Source of the DNA: Kiritimatiellia bacterium
GTDB taxonomy: Bacteria > Verrucomicrobiota > Kiritimatiellia > RFP12 > UBA1067
Reading direction: 5' to 3'
DNA length: 14,710 nt
NCBI GenBank assembly: GCA_017629455.1
Contig: JAGBXE010000006.1
Location: 1-14,710 of the forward strand
This document shows positions 7,904 through 14,710 of the stretch, piece by piece (the first letter of the stretch is position 1; every line of letters starts with the position of its first letter). The position numbers were made by a program, and so were the translations under genes. The notes under the pieces were generated by a model. The model saw only the letters and a list, made by a program, of their open reading frames with translations, did no database searches and had not been told where the DNA came from.

Positions 7904-8742
7904 AGCGATTTTAAAAGCTCTATTTCATCTCGATAACCTTGCAGATCGCAAGGCGTTTCAAGATAGAACGGCAAATCTTTAAGTTTAGGGTGCTTCACAA
8001 TACGAGAAAACGCATCAAGCCCAATTTTGCCTTTACCGATTTTATCGTGGCGGTCTTTATGCGCCCCTCTAACATTCATTGAGTCATTTAAATGAATTGC
8101 CTTTAGGCGATCTAACCCAACAATGCTGTCAAATTCATCAATGACACCATCAAGACAATCGACAATGTCATAGCCGGCATCCCAAACGTGGCACGTATCA
8201 AGGCAGACACCCAGCCTCGCACCACTTGAAATGTTCGATTCTACGCTATCTATTATGGCTTTAATTTCGCCAAAATCGCGCCCGACCTCACTGCCCTTAC
8301 CCGCCATCGTCTCAAGGAGAATTAATGTAGAGGGCGTACCGTTCCAAGAAGAGAGGATCCTTACAAGCATCGAGCTTATAAGCTCAATGCCCTTTTCTGC
8401 ACCCTGCCCTACATGGCTTCCAGGATGGAAGTTGTACATCGCCCCGGGCGTAAGCTCAAGACGCTTTAAATCGTCGGCCATCACCGATTCAGCAAACTCT
8501 CGCACACGCTCCTCTGCGCCTGCGGCATTGAGGGTGTACGGTGCATGTGCAAGAATTGGCCCAATCGAATGGGCGCGAGCGTATTCAAGAAAAGCTGCAA
8601 CGTCGGCCTTATCAATGGGCCTAGCAGCTCCTCCACGCGGATTGCGCGTGAAGAACTGGAATACGTTCGCACCGATCGACTCGGCCGTCTGCGCCATGGC
8701 GAGATACCCGCCAGACGACGATAAATGGCAACCTATTTTCAC
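7900..8742 (-). CDS. nfo: Endonuclease IV (AP endonuclease)
   Basis: This metal-dependent base-excision-repair enzyme nicks DNA 5' of abasic sites. All nine tri-zinc ligands of the E. coli enzyme have counterparts in the 280 residues: His66 (LAHAPY), His106 (FHPGSH), Glu144 (LLETMAG), Asp182 and His185 ([12 protein letters not shown]), His217 (HLNDS), Asp230 and His232 ([12 protein letters not shown]) and Glu262 (LETP). The length is normal. The start is a GTG at 8742 overlapping the fucosidase stop as GTGA. It gives [13 protein letters not shown], the expected family N-terminus. A GAGGTGA stretch lies just upstream (8744-8750), close to the start. Linkage to a secreted fucosidase by overlap has no obvious functional logic, but linkage to rimO is ordinary housekeeping. 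Confidence 0.97.
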   Translation of the reverse strand: MKIGCHLSSSGGYLAMAQTAESIGANVFQFFTRNPRGGAARPIDKADVAAFLEYARAHSIGPILAHAPYTLNAAGAEERVREFAESVMADDLKRLELTPGAMYNFHPGSHVGQGAEKGIELISSMLVRILSSWNGTPSTLILLETMAGKGSEVGRDFGEIKAIIDSVESNISSGARLGVCLDTCHVWDAGYDIVDCLDGVIDEFDSIVGLDRLKAIHLNDSMNVRGAHKDRHDKIGKGKIGLDAFSRIVKHPKLKDLPFYLETPCDLQGYRDEIELLKSL

Positions 8743-10064
8743 TTCACCTCGACACGGACGACAATATCAAACTTGTCGCCCTTTTCGCGCTTGATCGTGA
8801 CGACCACATCACCGGACGGCGTAGTCTCGCACTTAGCCTTCTCACCTGTGGCCAAATATGTCGCAGACGCCACCTCCCCATCGATTCCGAAAGCGAACTT
8901 TTCAGCGGAAGTGTCGAGGAAGTGGATGTAGAGGATGTTTCCGCGGCGGGTGGAAACGATCCCGGAGCCAAGACCGATACCTCCAGCCTGAGTCGCGTAA
9001 ATGGATTCGCCGTTCTTTTCGAACCATGCGCCGCAGCCTTCGAGCGACTCCACGGCCTTCTTAGGAAGCATACCCGAACCGTCGGGGCCGATATTCATAA
9101 GAAGGTTAGCCCCCTTGGAAGCGGAACGCGCGGCCATAGCGACGATCTGGTCGGAGGTGAGGAAGTTACCCTCGCCGATCTTATAGCCCCAAACGCCGCT
9201 CTGAATGACGTCGCACTGTTCAAGCGGACGGTCGCGCACAACCGGCGAATTCTTCGAGAAGAGAGACCCGACGCCGGGAAGATCGCGCTCGAAAATCTGA
9301 ATATCCTCTTTGTCGCGAAGAGCGAAGTGGTGATTGTTCGCTACGAGCGTCTTCTTCGAATGTATGAGATCGTAGATGTCGTCGAACTCCCAATCGAGCG
9401 TCACGTTGTATTTTCCATCACGAAAACGCTTATGCTCCCACTCGCCGTCGAACCAGATGTTGCCGGGCTTGTAGTTGTCGATGAGTTCGCTAATCTGCGC
9501 CATCATGAACTTCTTGTACGACGCATAATCGGGGTTGCGGCCTTCGACCTTCACGCTCGTAGCTATGTCTCCCGGCGGATAGTCCTTGCGGTGCCAGTCC
9601 ATGAGGGAATAGTAGAAGTTAAGCTGAAGCCCTTCTTCGTGGCAAGCAGTAGCGATTTCGCCAAGGATGTCGCGCTTAAAAGGAGTGTTGGCGATATTGT
9701 AGCCATCGTCTACCTTGGTCGGCCACAACGAAAAGCCGTCGTGGTGGCGCGATGTAATCGTAACATACTTTGCGCCTGCCTTCTTGAACGTCTTAACCCA
9801 CTCGCGAGCATCGAACTTCGACGGATAAAAACCATACATCATGCGCGAATAAGCTGCCTCATTGAGACGGCCATGCTGGAGATACCATTCTCCCTGCGCA
9901 TAGTTGGCATAAAGACCCCAATGAATAAAAATACCGAAACGCTGCTCGGCAAATTTCTCGCGAGCCTTGAGATTCCACTCTGCCGGAACATATTTATCCT
10001 GAGCATTAACTGCAGCTATAGCCATCATGCAGGCTGCTACACATAAATGTTTCAACTTACCCAT
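8739..10064 (-). CDS. Secreted alpha-L-fucosidase, GH29
   Basis: This retaining exo-glycosidase removes terminal alpha-L-fucose from glycans and is exported. A signal peptide is visible (Lys3/Lys5, hydrophobic 7-19, likely cleavage after VNA at 21). The catalytic domain carries RFGIFIHWG (42-50), TSRHHDGF (104-111) and NIWFDGEW (202-209), where Asp206 is the expected nucleophile. The acid/base residue is poorly conserved in GH29 and I do not assign it; Glu in IFERDLPG is one candidate. [14 protein letters not shown] ends the barrel and a small beta-domain follows to residue 441. GGGAG-type spacing is good: GGGAG lies 9 bases before ATG 10064. The gene lies 55 bases after psd and overlaps nfo by 4 bases. 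Family and export are secure; linkage preference is not visible. Confidence 0.95.
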   Translation of the reverse strand: MGKLKHLCVAACMMAIAAVNAQDKYVPAEWNLKAREKFAEQRFGIFIHWGLYANYAQGEWYLQHGRLNEAAYSRMMYGFYPSKFDAREWVKTFKKAGAKYVTITSRHHDGFSLWPTKVDDGYNIANTPFKRDILGEIATACHEEGLQLNFYYSLMDWHRKDYPPGDIATSVKVEGRNPDYASYKKFMMAQISELIDNYKPGNIWFDGEWEHKRFRDGKYNVTLDWEFDDIYDLIHSKKTLVANNHHFALRDKEDIQIFERDLPGVGSLFSKNSPVVRDRPLEQCDVIQSGVWGYKIGEGNFLTSDQIVAMAARSASKGANLLMNIGPDGSGMLPKKAVESLEGCGAWFEKNGESIYATQAGGIGLGSGIVSTRRGNILYIHFLDTSAEKFAFGIDGEVASATYLATGEKAKCETTPSGDVVVTIKREKGDKFDIVVRVEVK

Positions 10065-10073
10065 TTATCTTTT

Positions 10074-10078
10074 CTCCC
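10074..10078 (-). promoter_or_regulatory. Ribosome binding site of the GH29 fucosidase
   Basis: GGGAG on the minus strand lies 9 bases before the ATG at 10064, supporting that start and the full signal peptide. Confidence 0.65.
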
Positions 10079-10086
10079 GTTTTTTA

Positions 10087-10099
10087 TTTGCACTGCAAA
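10087..10099. promoter_or_regulatory. Perfect palindrome upstream of the fucosidase, possible operator
   Basis: TTTGCA-c-TGCAAA has two perfect 6-base arms around one central base, in the 55-base psd-fucosidase gap. It is not followed by a T-run on either strand in a way that would make a terminator. It could be a regulator site for the fucosidase, but no convincing promoter hexamers accompany it, so this is tentative. Confidence 0.3.
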
Positions 10100-10119
10100 C
10101 GTATCACACATTAAGATGA

Positions 10120-10995
10120 TTATTCCCCAATACGCTCAAGACACCTAACGAGCGTCTCTAGACCTTGGGCGGAATTATGGACGATATCGGAATCAAACGC
10201 AACTGCGCCAGCGGGAAGCACTAAAATCACCGTTGAGCCGCCAAATTTGAAATACCCCTTTTCATCGCCCTTTGCAAAGCGCTGACCTTCGTAAGTTTGA
10301 GCAATCGTTCCTACCCCAAACGCACCGACATCAACCATCCAGAAATCCCCGAACGTTGCGCGGCATTTTACAATCTGCCTCTCGTTGTCGGCATAAACAT
10401 CGGGGCGTTTAACTAACGCTATGGGGCTTACCGAATGATACTCACCAGGCAAAACTTTTACTGCGCCATCAACTTCGCAATCGCACGGAAAATGAAACCT
10501 GTGGTAATCAACAGGCGCAAGCCGCACGACTGCTATGTCGAAACTGCCCTCCTTTACCTCGCCGCCAAACACCTCGCTAAGCGTGCGCTTCGCCCCTTTA
10601 AGAGGAAAAGGCAAATTGGCACTAGCGCCTAGATAAAGCCTGAGCCTTCCATCGGCAGGGCTTACAAAACCTTCGCCCATTGGACGGGAGCCAGATTTAA
10701 GACGGCGAGTAAAAAACTCATTGAACGATAAATACAGCTCAAGGGGCTTTTCAGCCTCTTCAACTTTGCAACCCTCGGTCGCTGCTAACGCTGCAATTGC
10801 TTTACGCGAACGAGGCGAATCGTAATAACGCCCCAGTACTGCAGAGACGAGCTTCGAGCCGAATAAGACGGGCCACAATGTCCTGCCTAAGAGCGTTTCA
10901 TAAGCGAAGCGCAACGCCTTGTCGCCGAGAATCGACTCGGAGACAAGGCTATTGGTGCGGCGATCGACAAATTCAACGCGTGTAGCTTCGTTCAT
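10120..10995 (-). CDS. psd: Phosphatidylserine decarboxylase proenzyme
   Basis: This membrane-associated enzyme converts phosphatidylserine to phosphatidylethanolamine. The 291-residue proenzyme cuts itself to create a pyruvoyl group. Motifs in order are FNEFFTRRLK (91-100), SPADGRL (112-118, Asp115), DYHRFHFP (163-170, catalytic His168), LPGEYHSV (182-189) and FGGST (251-255). Cleavage is expected between Gly253 and Ser254, so the pyruvoyl comes from Ser254. The Asp-His-Ser triad is complete. GGST replaces the LGST of the E. coli enzyme; G/S-type variants occur in other branches of the family. The ribosome binding site is weak (AAGG). The gene follows serS after 30 bases, probably on the serS transcript. 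No pssA is in the window. Confidence 0.95.
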   Translation of the reverse strand: MNEATRVEFVDRRTNSLVSESILGDKALRFAYETLLGRTLWPVLFGSKLVSAVLGRYYDSPRSRKAIAALAATEGCKVEEAEKPLELYLSFNEFFTRRLKSGSRPMGEGFVSPADGRLRLYLGASANLPFPLKGAKRTLSEVFGGEVKEGSFDIAVVRLAPVDYHRFHFPCDCEVDGAVKVLPGEYHSVSPIALVKRPDVYADNERQIVKCRATFGDFWMVDVGAFGVGTIAQTYEGQRFAKGDEKGYFKFGGSTVILVLPAGAVAFDSDIVHNSAQGLETLVRCLERIGE

Positions 10996-11025
10996 CGCTT
11001 GAGCCTTATGTACTTAATTTAAAAA

Positions 11026-12306
11026 TTAGCGCACAGGCTCAAGGCGCTCCATGCCGTTCATGTACGGACGCAACACCTCGGGGATTGTAACAGAGCCATC
11101 TTCATTGAGATACTGCTCTAAAAGAGCCACAACAAGGCGAGGCAAGGCTACGCCCGAACCGTTGAGCGTATGCACGAGTTTCGTCTTGCCGTCGGCATCA
11201 CGGAAGCGGCAGTTAAGGCGACGCGCCTGATAATCGGTAAAGCAGCTGCAGGAGCTGACCTCAAGCCACTGCTGTTCGCCGGGAGCCCACAATTCGATAT
11301 CGTAGCACTTGGCGGCCGAAAAGCCCATATCGCCTGAGCTAAGCATAATAACGCGGTACACAAGCCCAAGGCCTGCGAGCACATCTTCTGCTTCCTTAAC
11401 GAGAATCTCAAGCTGATCGAAGCTCTTATCAGGATGAACAAAGTTGACCATTTCAACTTTATCGAACTGGTGTACGCGAAGCATTCCACGCGTCATCTTA
11501 CCAGCAGAGCCAGCTTCGCGGCGGAAGCACGGCGTGTAAGCTGTAAGCTTGATCGGAAGATCTTTACCCGAAAGAATATCATCGCGGTAGAAATTCGTCA
11601 CAGGCACTTCTGCCGTAGGTATCAACCAGAAATCATCGATCTGGCAATGGTAAAGATCTTCGGCAAACTTAGGAAGCTGCCCAGTACCAGTCATCGATTC
11701 GCTATTGACCACAAAGGGCGGCAACATTTCGGTGTAGCCGTGCTTCGTGCAGTGAAGATCGAGCATATACTGAATAAGCGCACGCTGAAGTTTAGCGCCC
11801 TGACCTAAAAGGATAGGAAAGCCGGTACCAGTAAGCTTAACGCCGCGCGGGAAATCGAAGAGTCCGAGCTTCTCGCCGATTTCGCTATGTGTTGGAACAG
11901 CAAAAGATGGATCCTTCCACTCGCCAACATTGCGCACGAGCTTATTCGTAGAGCTATCAAGGCCGGTAGGAATTTCAGCGGCAGGAATATTGGGAATCGA
12001 CAAAAGCGTTTCGCGAAGATCTTTATCAACCTGGGCTAATTCGCTATCGATTTCAGAAATGCGATCGCCAACTTTACGCATCTCCTCCTTGGCTGCGGCA
12101 ATATCGCCGCCTTCCTTGGCGATCCTGCCGATTTCCTTGGAAGCAGAGTTGCGCTTGGCCTTAAGAGTTTCTGTCTCGCTCAAAAGCGCTCTGCGCTTAG
12201 CATCTAGATCGCGCGCCTTTTCAAGCTCGCACTTCTCAATGCCGCGCCGATTAAGAGCTGCAACAACAGCATCAAAATCATCTCGTACTCTTTTAATATC
12301 TATCAT
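11026..12306 (-). CDS. serS: Seryl-tRNA synthetase
   Basis: This class II aminoacyl-tRNA synthetase charges tRNA-Ser and tRNA-Sec with serine. The length of 426 residues is standard. The N-terminal arm (about 25-110) is a long, charged antiparallel coiled coil that binds the tRNA long arm. The catalytic domain shows LIPTAEVPVTN, motif 2 in CFRREAGSAGKMTRGMLRVHQF, EVSSCSCFTDYQARR, and motif 3 in TLNGSGVALPRLVVALLE. The terminal IPEVLRPYM is typical. The ATG at 12306 has AGAAGGG 9 bases upstream, and an extended -10 promoter lies in the 44-base gap after the GH109 gene. serS therefore probably has its own promoter, also serving psd and perhaps the genes beyond. No unusual residues were noticed. 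Confidence 0.97.
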   Translation of the reverse strand: MIDIKRVRDDFDAVVAALNRRGIEKCELEKARDLDAKRRALLSETETLKAKRNSASKEIGRIAKEGGDIAAAKEEMRKVGDRISEIDSELAQVDKDLRETLLSIPNIPAAEIPTGLDSSTNKLVRNVGEWKDPSFAVPTHSEIGEKLGLFDFPRGVKLTGTGFPILLGQGAKLQRALIQYMLDLHCTKHGYTEMLPPFVVNSESMTGTGQLPKFAEDLYHCQIDDFWLIPTAEVPVTNFYRDDILSGKDLPIKLTAYTPCFRREAGSAGKMTRGMLRVHQFDKVEMVNFVHPDKSFDQLEILVKEAEDVLAGLGLVYRVIMLSSGDMGFSAAKCYDIELWAPGEQQWLEVSSCSCFTDYQARRLNCRFRDADGKTKLVHTLNGSGVALPRLVVALLEQYLNEDGSVTIPEVLRPYMNGMERLEPVR

Positions 12307-12315
12307 TTTCTAGAG

Positions 12316-12322
12316 CCCTTCT
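12316..12322 (-). promoter_or_regulatory. Ribosome binding site of serS
   Basis: AGAAGGG on the minus strand lies 9 bases before the serS ATG at 12306. Confidence 0.55.
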
Positions 12323-12337
12323 ACTAAAATCACTTTG

Positions 12338-12346
12338 ATTATACCA
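12338..12346 (-). promoter_or_regulatory. Extended -10 promoter for serS
   Basis: The minus strand reads TGG-TATAAT, a perfect -10 with TGn extension, in the 44-base gap between the GH109 gene and serS. A -35 match is weak at 16-18 bases, and would fall inside the GH109 3' end. Start of transcription near 12331 would leave about 25 bases of leader containing the AGAAGGG site. Confidence 0.65.
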
Positions 12347-12350
12347 TAAG

Positions 12351-13769
12351 TCACATCGCCAAATCGCTAGGGGTAATGACAGCGACATCGCGTGCAACAG
12401 CGCTCTTCCACGCCCCACGGGTAAAGTCGGGGAGTTTCTGCGGCGTAGAGCCTGCGCGGCATGACTTATCGCTTGCCTCGCAGATAGAGCACCACGACGC
12501 CAAATCATAGACGCTCATATCGAGAGGCAGCCCCTTCTGAAGGCACTGCGTCCAAGATAGATCCATAAGGAAGTCGATTCCGCCGTGGCCGCCAACCTTA
12601 AGGGCAACATCACCAGCCGACTTCCAAAGAGGATGCATATACTTGCGGCGCAAGTCTTCGCACATTTCGTCAGTCATCCACTCGCGAGCTTCCTTGCCGT
12701 TTTTAGGATCTTCAATCGCCACACGCAACGGCCAGCTAGTCTTCTTGCCATCGACAGGGCACGAACCTTCAAGAACGCCTCGCGTTCCCTGAATACGGTT
12801 AATGCGCGAGTACGGCCTTGGCGATGTCGTGTCGTGCTTAATGACGATTGCGCGACCAAGAACGGTACGTATCGTCGTGAACGTCGCATCGCCCGTATCG
12901 AACTTAAGGTCGGCCTTCCACGTTCCTGCGTGATGCTCCTTAGCATACGCCTCGTAACCAGCCTGCTTCGTATCGACCGAGACGAGATAATCAAGGCAAT
13001 CGCCGCAGTTGACATCCATGCAGCGGCAAATAGGCCCAAGCCCGTGAGTCGGGTACTGATCGCCGCGATGGCGGACATTCCACCACATACGCCAGTGATC
13101 GGTGTAGATATCAGAAAATACGCTCTTCCTGCGATCGTGCAAGTAGCCGCATTCACCGTACAAAAGATCGCCGAACATCTTTTGGCGGCAAAGATTGTAA
13201 GCGAGCATTTCAGATTCGCCGTAGATGCAGTTTTCAAGCTGCATACAGTGGCGACACGTAGCTTCAGATGTTTCAACGAGTTCCCAGCACTCGTCAATAT
13301 ACATCGCGGCAGGAACTTCAATCATTACGTGCTTGCCGGCCTTCATTGCGTAGACGCCGTTCTTCGCGTGGAGATACCACGGCGTAGCACAGTAAACGAC
13401 ATCGACACCGTCAAAATCGCAAAGTGCCTTCCAACCCTCGTCGCCGCCGAATTCACGCGCGGCAGGCGCGCCCTTCTTCTTAAGAATTTCGCGCGTACGG
13501 ACGATCTTTGTGTCGACATTGTCGCAAATAGCCGTAATCTCAACACCCGGCAGCCCCACAAGGCGCTCAACAGCACGCCAGCCGCGCTCGCCCAAGCCGA
13601 TAATGCCGATACGAACGCGCTCTAATTTAGGAGCGACAAACCCGTACATCGGAGCGCCTGAAACGCCGCCAAACATGCCTTTGCCGCTAGCGCACCCAGC
13701 TAATGCCAAACCGCCGGCAGCGAATGCCGCGTTCGCAAAAAAGTCTCTTCTGTTCATGTTAGTAATCAT
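12351..13769 (-). CDS. GH109 alpha-N-acetylgalactosaminidase-like Tat lipoprotein (Gfo/Idh/MocA fold)
   Basis: GH109 enzymes remove terminal alpha-GalNAc by an unusual NAD+-dependent redox mechanism. The 472-residue protein has a Tat signal (NRRDFF, 6-11, then a hydrophobic run) ending in a lipobox LAGC, with Cys26 as the expected lipid anchor. Export already folded by Tat suits a protein that carries NAD. The Rossmann motif GLGERG is at 58-63. Features shared with GH109, beyond generic Gfo/Idh/MocA proteins, are [19 protein letters not shown] (Glu151-Pro153), [18 protein letters not shown] (239-246, with Tyr239 and His242), [22 protein letters not shown] (His395) and LPDFTRGAW. The start at 13769 overlaps the dapL stop (ATGA) with GGAGG 4 bases before it. 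Met5 is an alternative start that keeps the whole Tat signal. Activity on GalNAc is inferred from family. Confidence 0.9.
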   Translation of the reverse strand: MITNMNRRDFFANAAFAAGGLALAGCASGKGMFGGVSGAPMYGFVAPKLERVRIGIIGLGERGWRAVERLVGLPGVEITAICDNVDTKIVRTREILKKKGAPAAREFGGDEGWKALCDFDGVDVVYCATPWYLHAKNGVYAMKAGKHVMIEVPAAMYIDECWELVETSEATCRHCMQLENCIYGESEMLAYNLCRQKMFGDLLYGECGYLHDRRKSVFSDIYTDHWRMWWNVRHRGDQYPTHGLGPICRCMDVNCGDCLDYLVSVDTKQAGYEAYAKEHHAGTWKADLKFDTGDATFTTIRTVLGRAIVIKHDTTSPRPYSRINRIQGTRGVLEGSCPVDGKKTSWPLRVAIEDPKNGKEAREWMTDEMCEDLRRKYMHPLWKSAGDVALKVGGHGGIDFLMDLSWTQCLQKGLPLDMSVYDLASWCSICEASDKSCRAGSTPQKLPDFTRGAWKSAVARDVAVITPSDLAM

Positions 13770-14428
13770 ATCGCCTCCATTCTACCAATTGCTTCGAGTA
13801 CGTTTTCACGCGAATTGAACGCGGAAATTCTAATATACCCCTCGCCTGCCTTGCCGAAGCCTGCGCCAGGGGTCGTGACGATATTAAGCTCATTAAGGAG
13901 CTTATCGAAGAACGCCCAGCTGTCGCCCTTGACATCGACCCAGACGTAAGGAGAATCAACGCCACCGTAAACAGTGTAGCCACGCGCAGCGAGAGCCTCG
14001 CGCACGAGCCTGGCGTTTTCGAGATAGAAATCGATCGTCTCTTTCGTTTGAGCGCGGCCTTCGGGCGAATAGATTGCCTCGGCACCACGCTGAGCAATGT
14101 AGCTAGCACCGTTGAACTTTGTTGTCTGACGGCGCATCCACATTGGCTTGAGAGGAATGCGCGAACCATCTGCTGCGTAAGCTGCAACCTCTTCAGGAAC
14201 GACAGTATAGCCGCACCTTACGCCAGTAAAGCCAGCCGTCTTCGAGAAGCTGCGGAATTCTACTGCACACTCCCTGGCGCCTTCGCACTCAAAGATGGAG
14301 TGAGGGATACCAGGCGTACGGATGAACGCCTCGTAAGCAGCATCGAAAAGAATAATCGCGCGGTTTTCATTCGCCCAGTCAACCCATGCCTGAAGCTGCT
14401 CTTTCGTAGCTACTGCGCCCGTAGCATG
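13766..14428 (-). CDS. dapL: LL-diaminopimelate aminotransferase, C-terminal part behind a foreign 5' end
   Basis: DapL makes LL-diaminopimelate directly from tetrahydrodipicolinate, for lysine and peptidoglycan. The roughly 220 C-terminal residues are clearly Dap[26 protein letters not shown] (Asp that binds the PLP ring nitrogen), [25 protein letters not shown] (PLP lysine in SFSK), [19 protein letters not shown] and YIRISAF (substrate-binding arginine). The family is about 400-410 residues long, so around 185-190 N-terminal residues are missing. In their place the same open frame continues into unrelated, AT-rich sequence (separate entry). A normal DapL would show PNNPTG just before; here it reads THATG. 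As written the protein should not be a working DapL. The GH109 gene starts 4 bases inside this gene's stop. Confidence 0.85.
   Translation of the reverse strand, partial: HATGAVATKEQLQAWVDWANENRAIILFDAAYEAFIRTPGIPHSIFECEGARECAVEFRSFSKTAGFTGVRCGYTVVPEEVAAYAADGSRIPLKPMWMRRQTTKFNGASYIAQRGAEAIYSPEGRAQTKETIDFYLENARLVREALAARGYTVYGGVDSPYVWVDVKGDSWAFFDKLLNELNIVTTPGAGFGKAGEGYIRISAFNSRENVLEAIGRMEAI
13774..13778 (-). promoter_or_regulatory. Ribosome binding site of the GH109 gene
   Basis: GGAGG on the minus strand lies 4 bases before ATG 13769 and 16 before the second in-frame ATG at 13757. It supports the upstream start and coupling to the dapL stop. Confidence 0.6.
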
Positions 14429-14710
14429 AGTAATTGTTAAAACAACTTTATTATCGCCAACATTAACAAATTCAGTTAAATCAAATTCGCAAATACCAGT
14501 AGAAACATCCTGCGTAGCAACAACTCTATTGCCAACCTTCCAAGAAGCGGTTCCGTCTAAGTTTGTATCTCCAGCAGAGTCTTCACCAGAAAAATCATAT
14601 TTTATAATTGCTTTATCATCAACAGTTGCAATAATAGGAGTTCCATAACCATCAATATATGAAATACGCAATATAACACTACTATTGGAGCCACCACCGC
14701 CCATAATCTG
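14429..14710 (-). other. Foreign-looking coding segment fused in frame to dapL (phage/surface beta-sandwich-like), open at window edge
   Basis: The dapL frame runs on to the right edge without a stop (QIM upstream of the ATG at 14704, then GGGGSNSS). The roughly 93 encoded residues do not resemble an aminotransferase. Their pattern is a Gly4-Ser run, [53 protein letters not shown]. This resembles beta-sandwich modules of phage tail or bacterial surface proteins, judged by pattern memory only. Base composition changes sharply: 20 of 60 bases are G or C at 14461-14520 and 17 of 60 at 14581-14640. On the dapL side the counts are 36 of 60 at 14221-14280 and 30 of 60 at 14341-14400. The join lies about 14405-14428. 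Either it is an assembly chimera or a real recombinant. Confidence 0.7.

Noticed and set aside
8922..10046. Long plus-strand open frame (374 codons) opposite the fucosidase
   Set aside because: It is the shadow of a well-supported GH29 gene with a signal peptide and catalytic motifs; its translation shows no recognisable domain.
11011..11026. AT-rich inverted repeat TAATTT-AA-AAATTA between serS and psd as a terminator
   Set aside because: The stem is all A/T and weak with almost no loop; psd follows after 30 bases and is probably co-transcribed.
12585..13625. Long plus-strand open frame (346 codons) opposite the GH109 gene
   Set aside because: It is antisense to a clear GH109 protein and shows no recognisable motif or ribosome site.
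14429..14710. Edge of an integrated prophage
   Set aside because: Only part of one coding segment is visible; there is no integrase, att repeat or other phage gene, and the abrupt in-frame join inside dapL fits a chimera better.

Overview
The window reads as chromosomal DNA, about half GC, from a fermentative and probably host-associated anaerobe. The genes fit an uncultured gut or rumen member of the PVC superphylum, such as a Kiritimatiellota or Lentisphaerae relative. The hints are DapL-type lysine/peptidoglycan synthesis, a pyrophosphate-type phosphofructokinase, glycyl-radical pyruvate formate-lyase, sigma-54, a Tat-exported GH109 lipoprotein and secreted glycosidases. No rRNA or tRNA is present, so the phylum is inference. 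Coding density is very high: the longest gap between genes is 112 bases, and there is no IS element, CRISPR array, integrase or RNA gene.

Layout. (1) Bases 1-2137, plus strand: the C-terminal part of pyruvate formate-lyase (pflB, cut by the window edge), then its activating enzyme pflA, overlapping by 4 bases (GTGA). (2) Bases 2134-3918, minus strand: a secreted glycosidase-like protein of unknown specificity, converging on pflA with shared stop-codon bases. (3) Bases 3919-4030: the only divergent promoter region. (4) Bases 4031-6638, plus strand: PPi-type phosphofructokinase, then sigma-54 (rpoN). (5) Bases 14710-6635, minus strand: seven co-directional genes in the order dapL (aberrant 5' end), GH109 lipoprotein, serS, psd, GH29 alpha-L-fucosidase, nfo, rimO. 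Several of these overlap by 4 bases. An internal promoter precedes serS.

Together the genes describe sugar fermentation: PPi-linked glycolysis, then pyruvate cleaved to formate and acetyl-CoA. They also suggest harvesting of terminal sugars from host-type glycans. GH109 releases alpha-GalNAc and GH29 releases alpha-fucose, both cap sugars of mucin O-glycans and blood-group structures. These two genes sit among housekeeping genes (serS, psd, nfo, rimO, dapL), not in a classic polysaccharide-utilisation locus; no transporter or regulator is visible.

The strongest anomaly is at the right edge. The dapL frame is open, but its first ~93 residues are not aminotransferase. They are AT-rich and resemble a phage or surface beta-sandwich domain behind a Gly4-Ser run. 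The change falls at a short sequence both parents could share, so an assembly chimera is the leading explanation and real recombination the alternative. Other points worth checking are a predicted leaderless phosphofructokinase mRNA, recurrent extended -10 promoters, and the unclassified secreted glycosidase-like protein. I saw no convincing evidence of a new multi-gene defence, mobile or signalling system.
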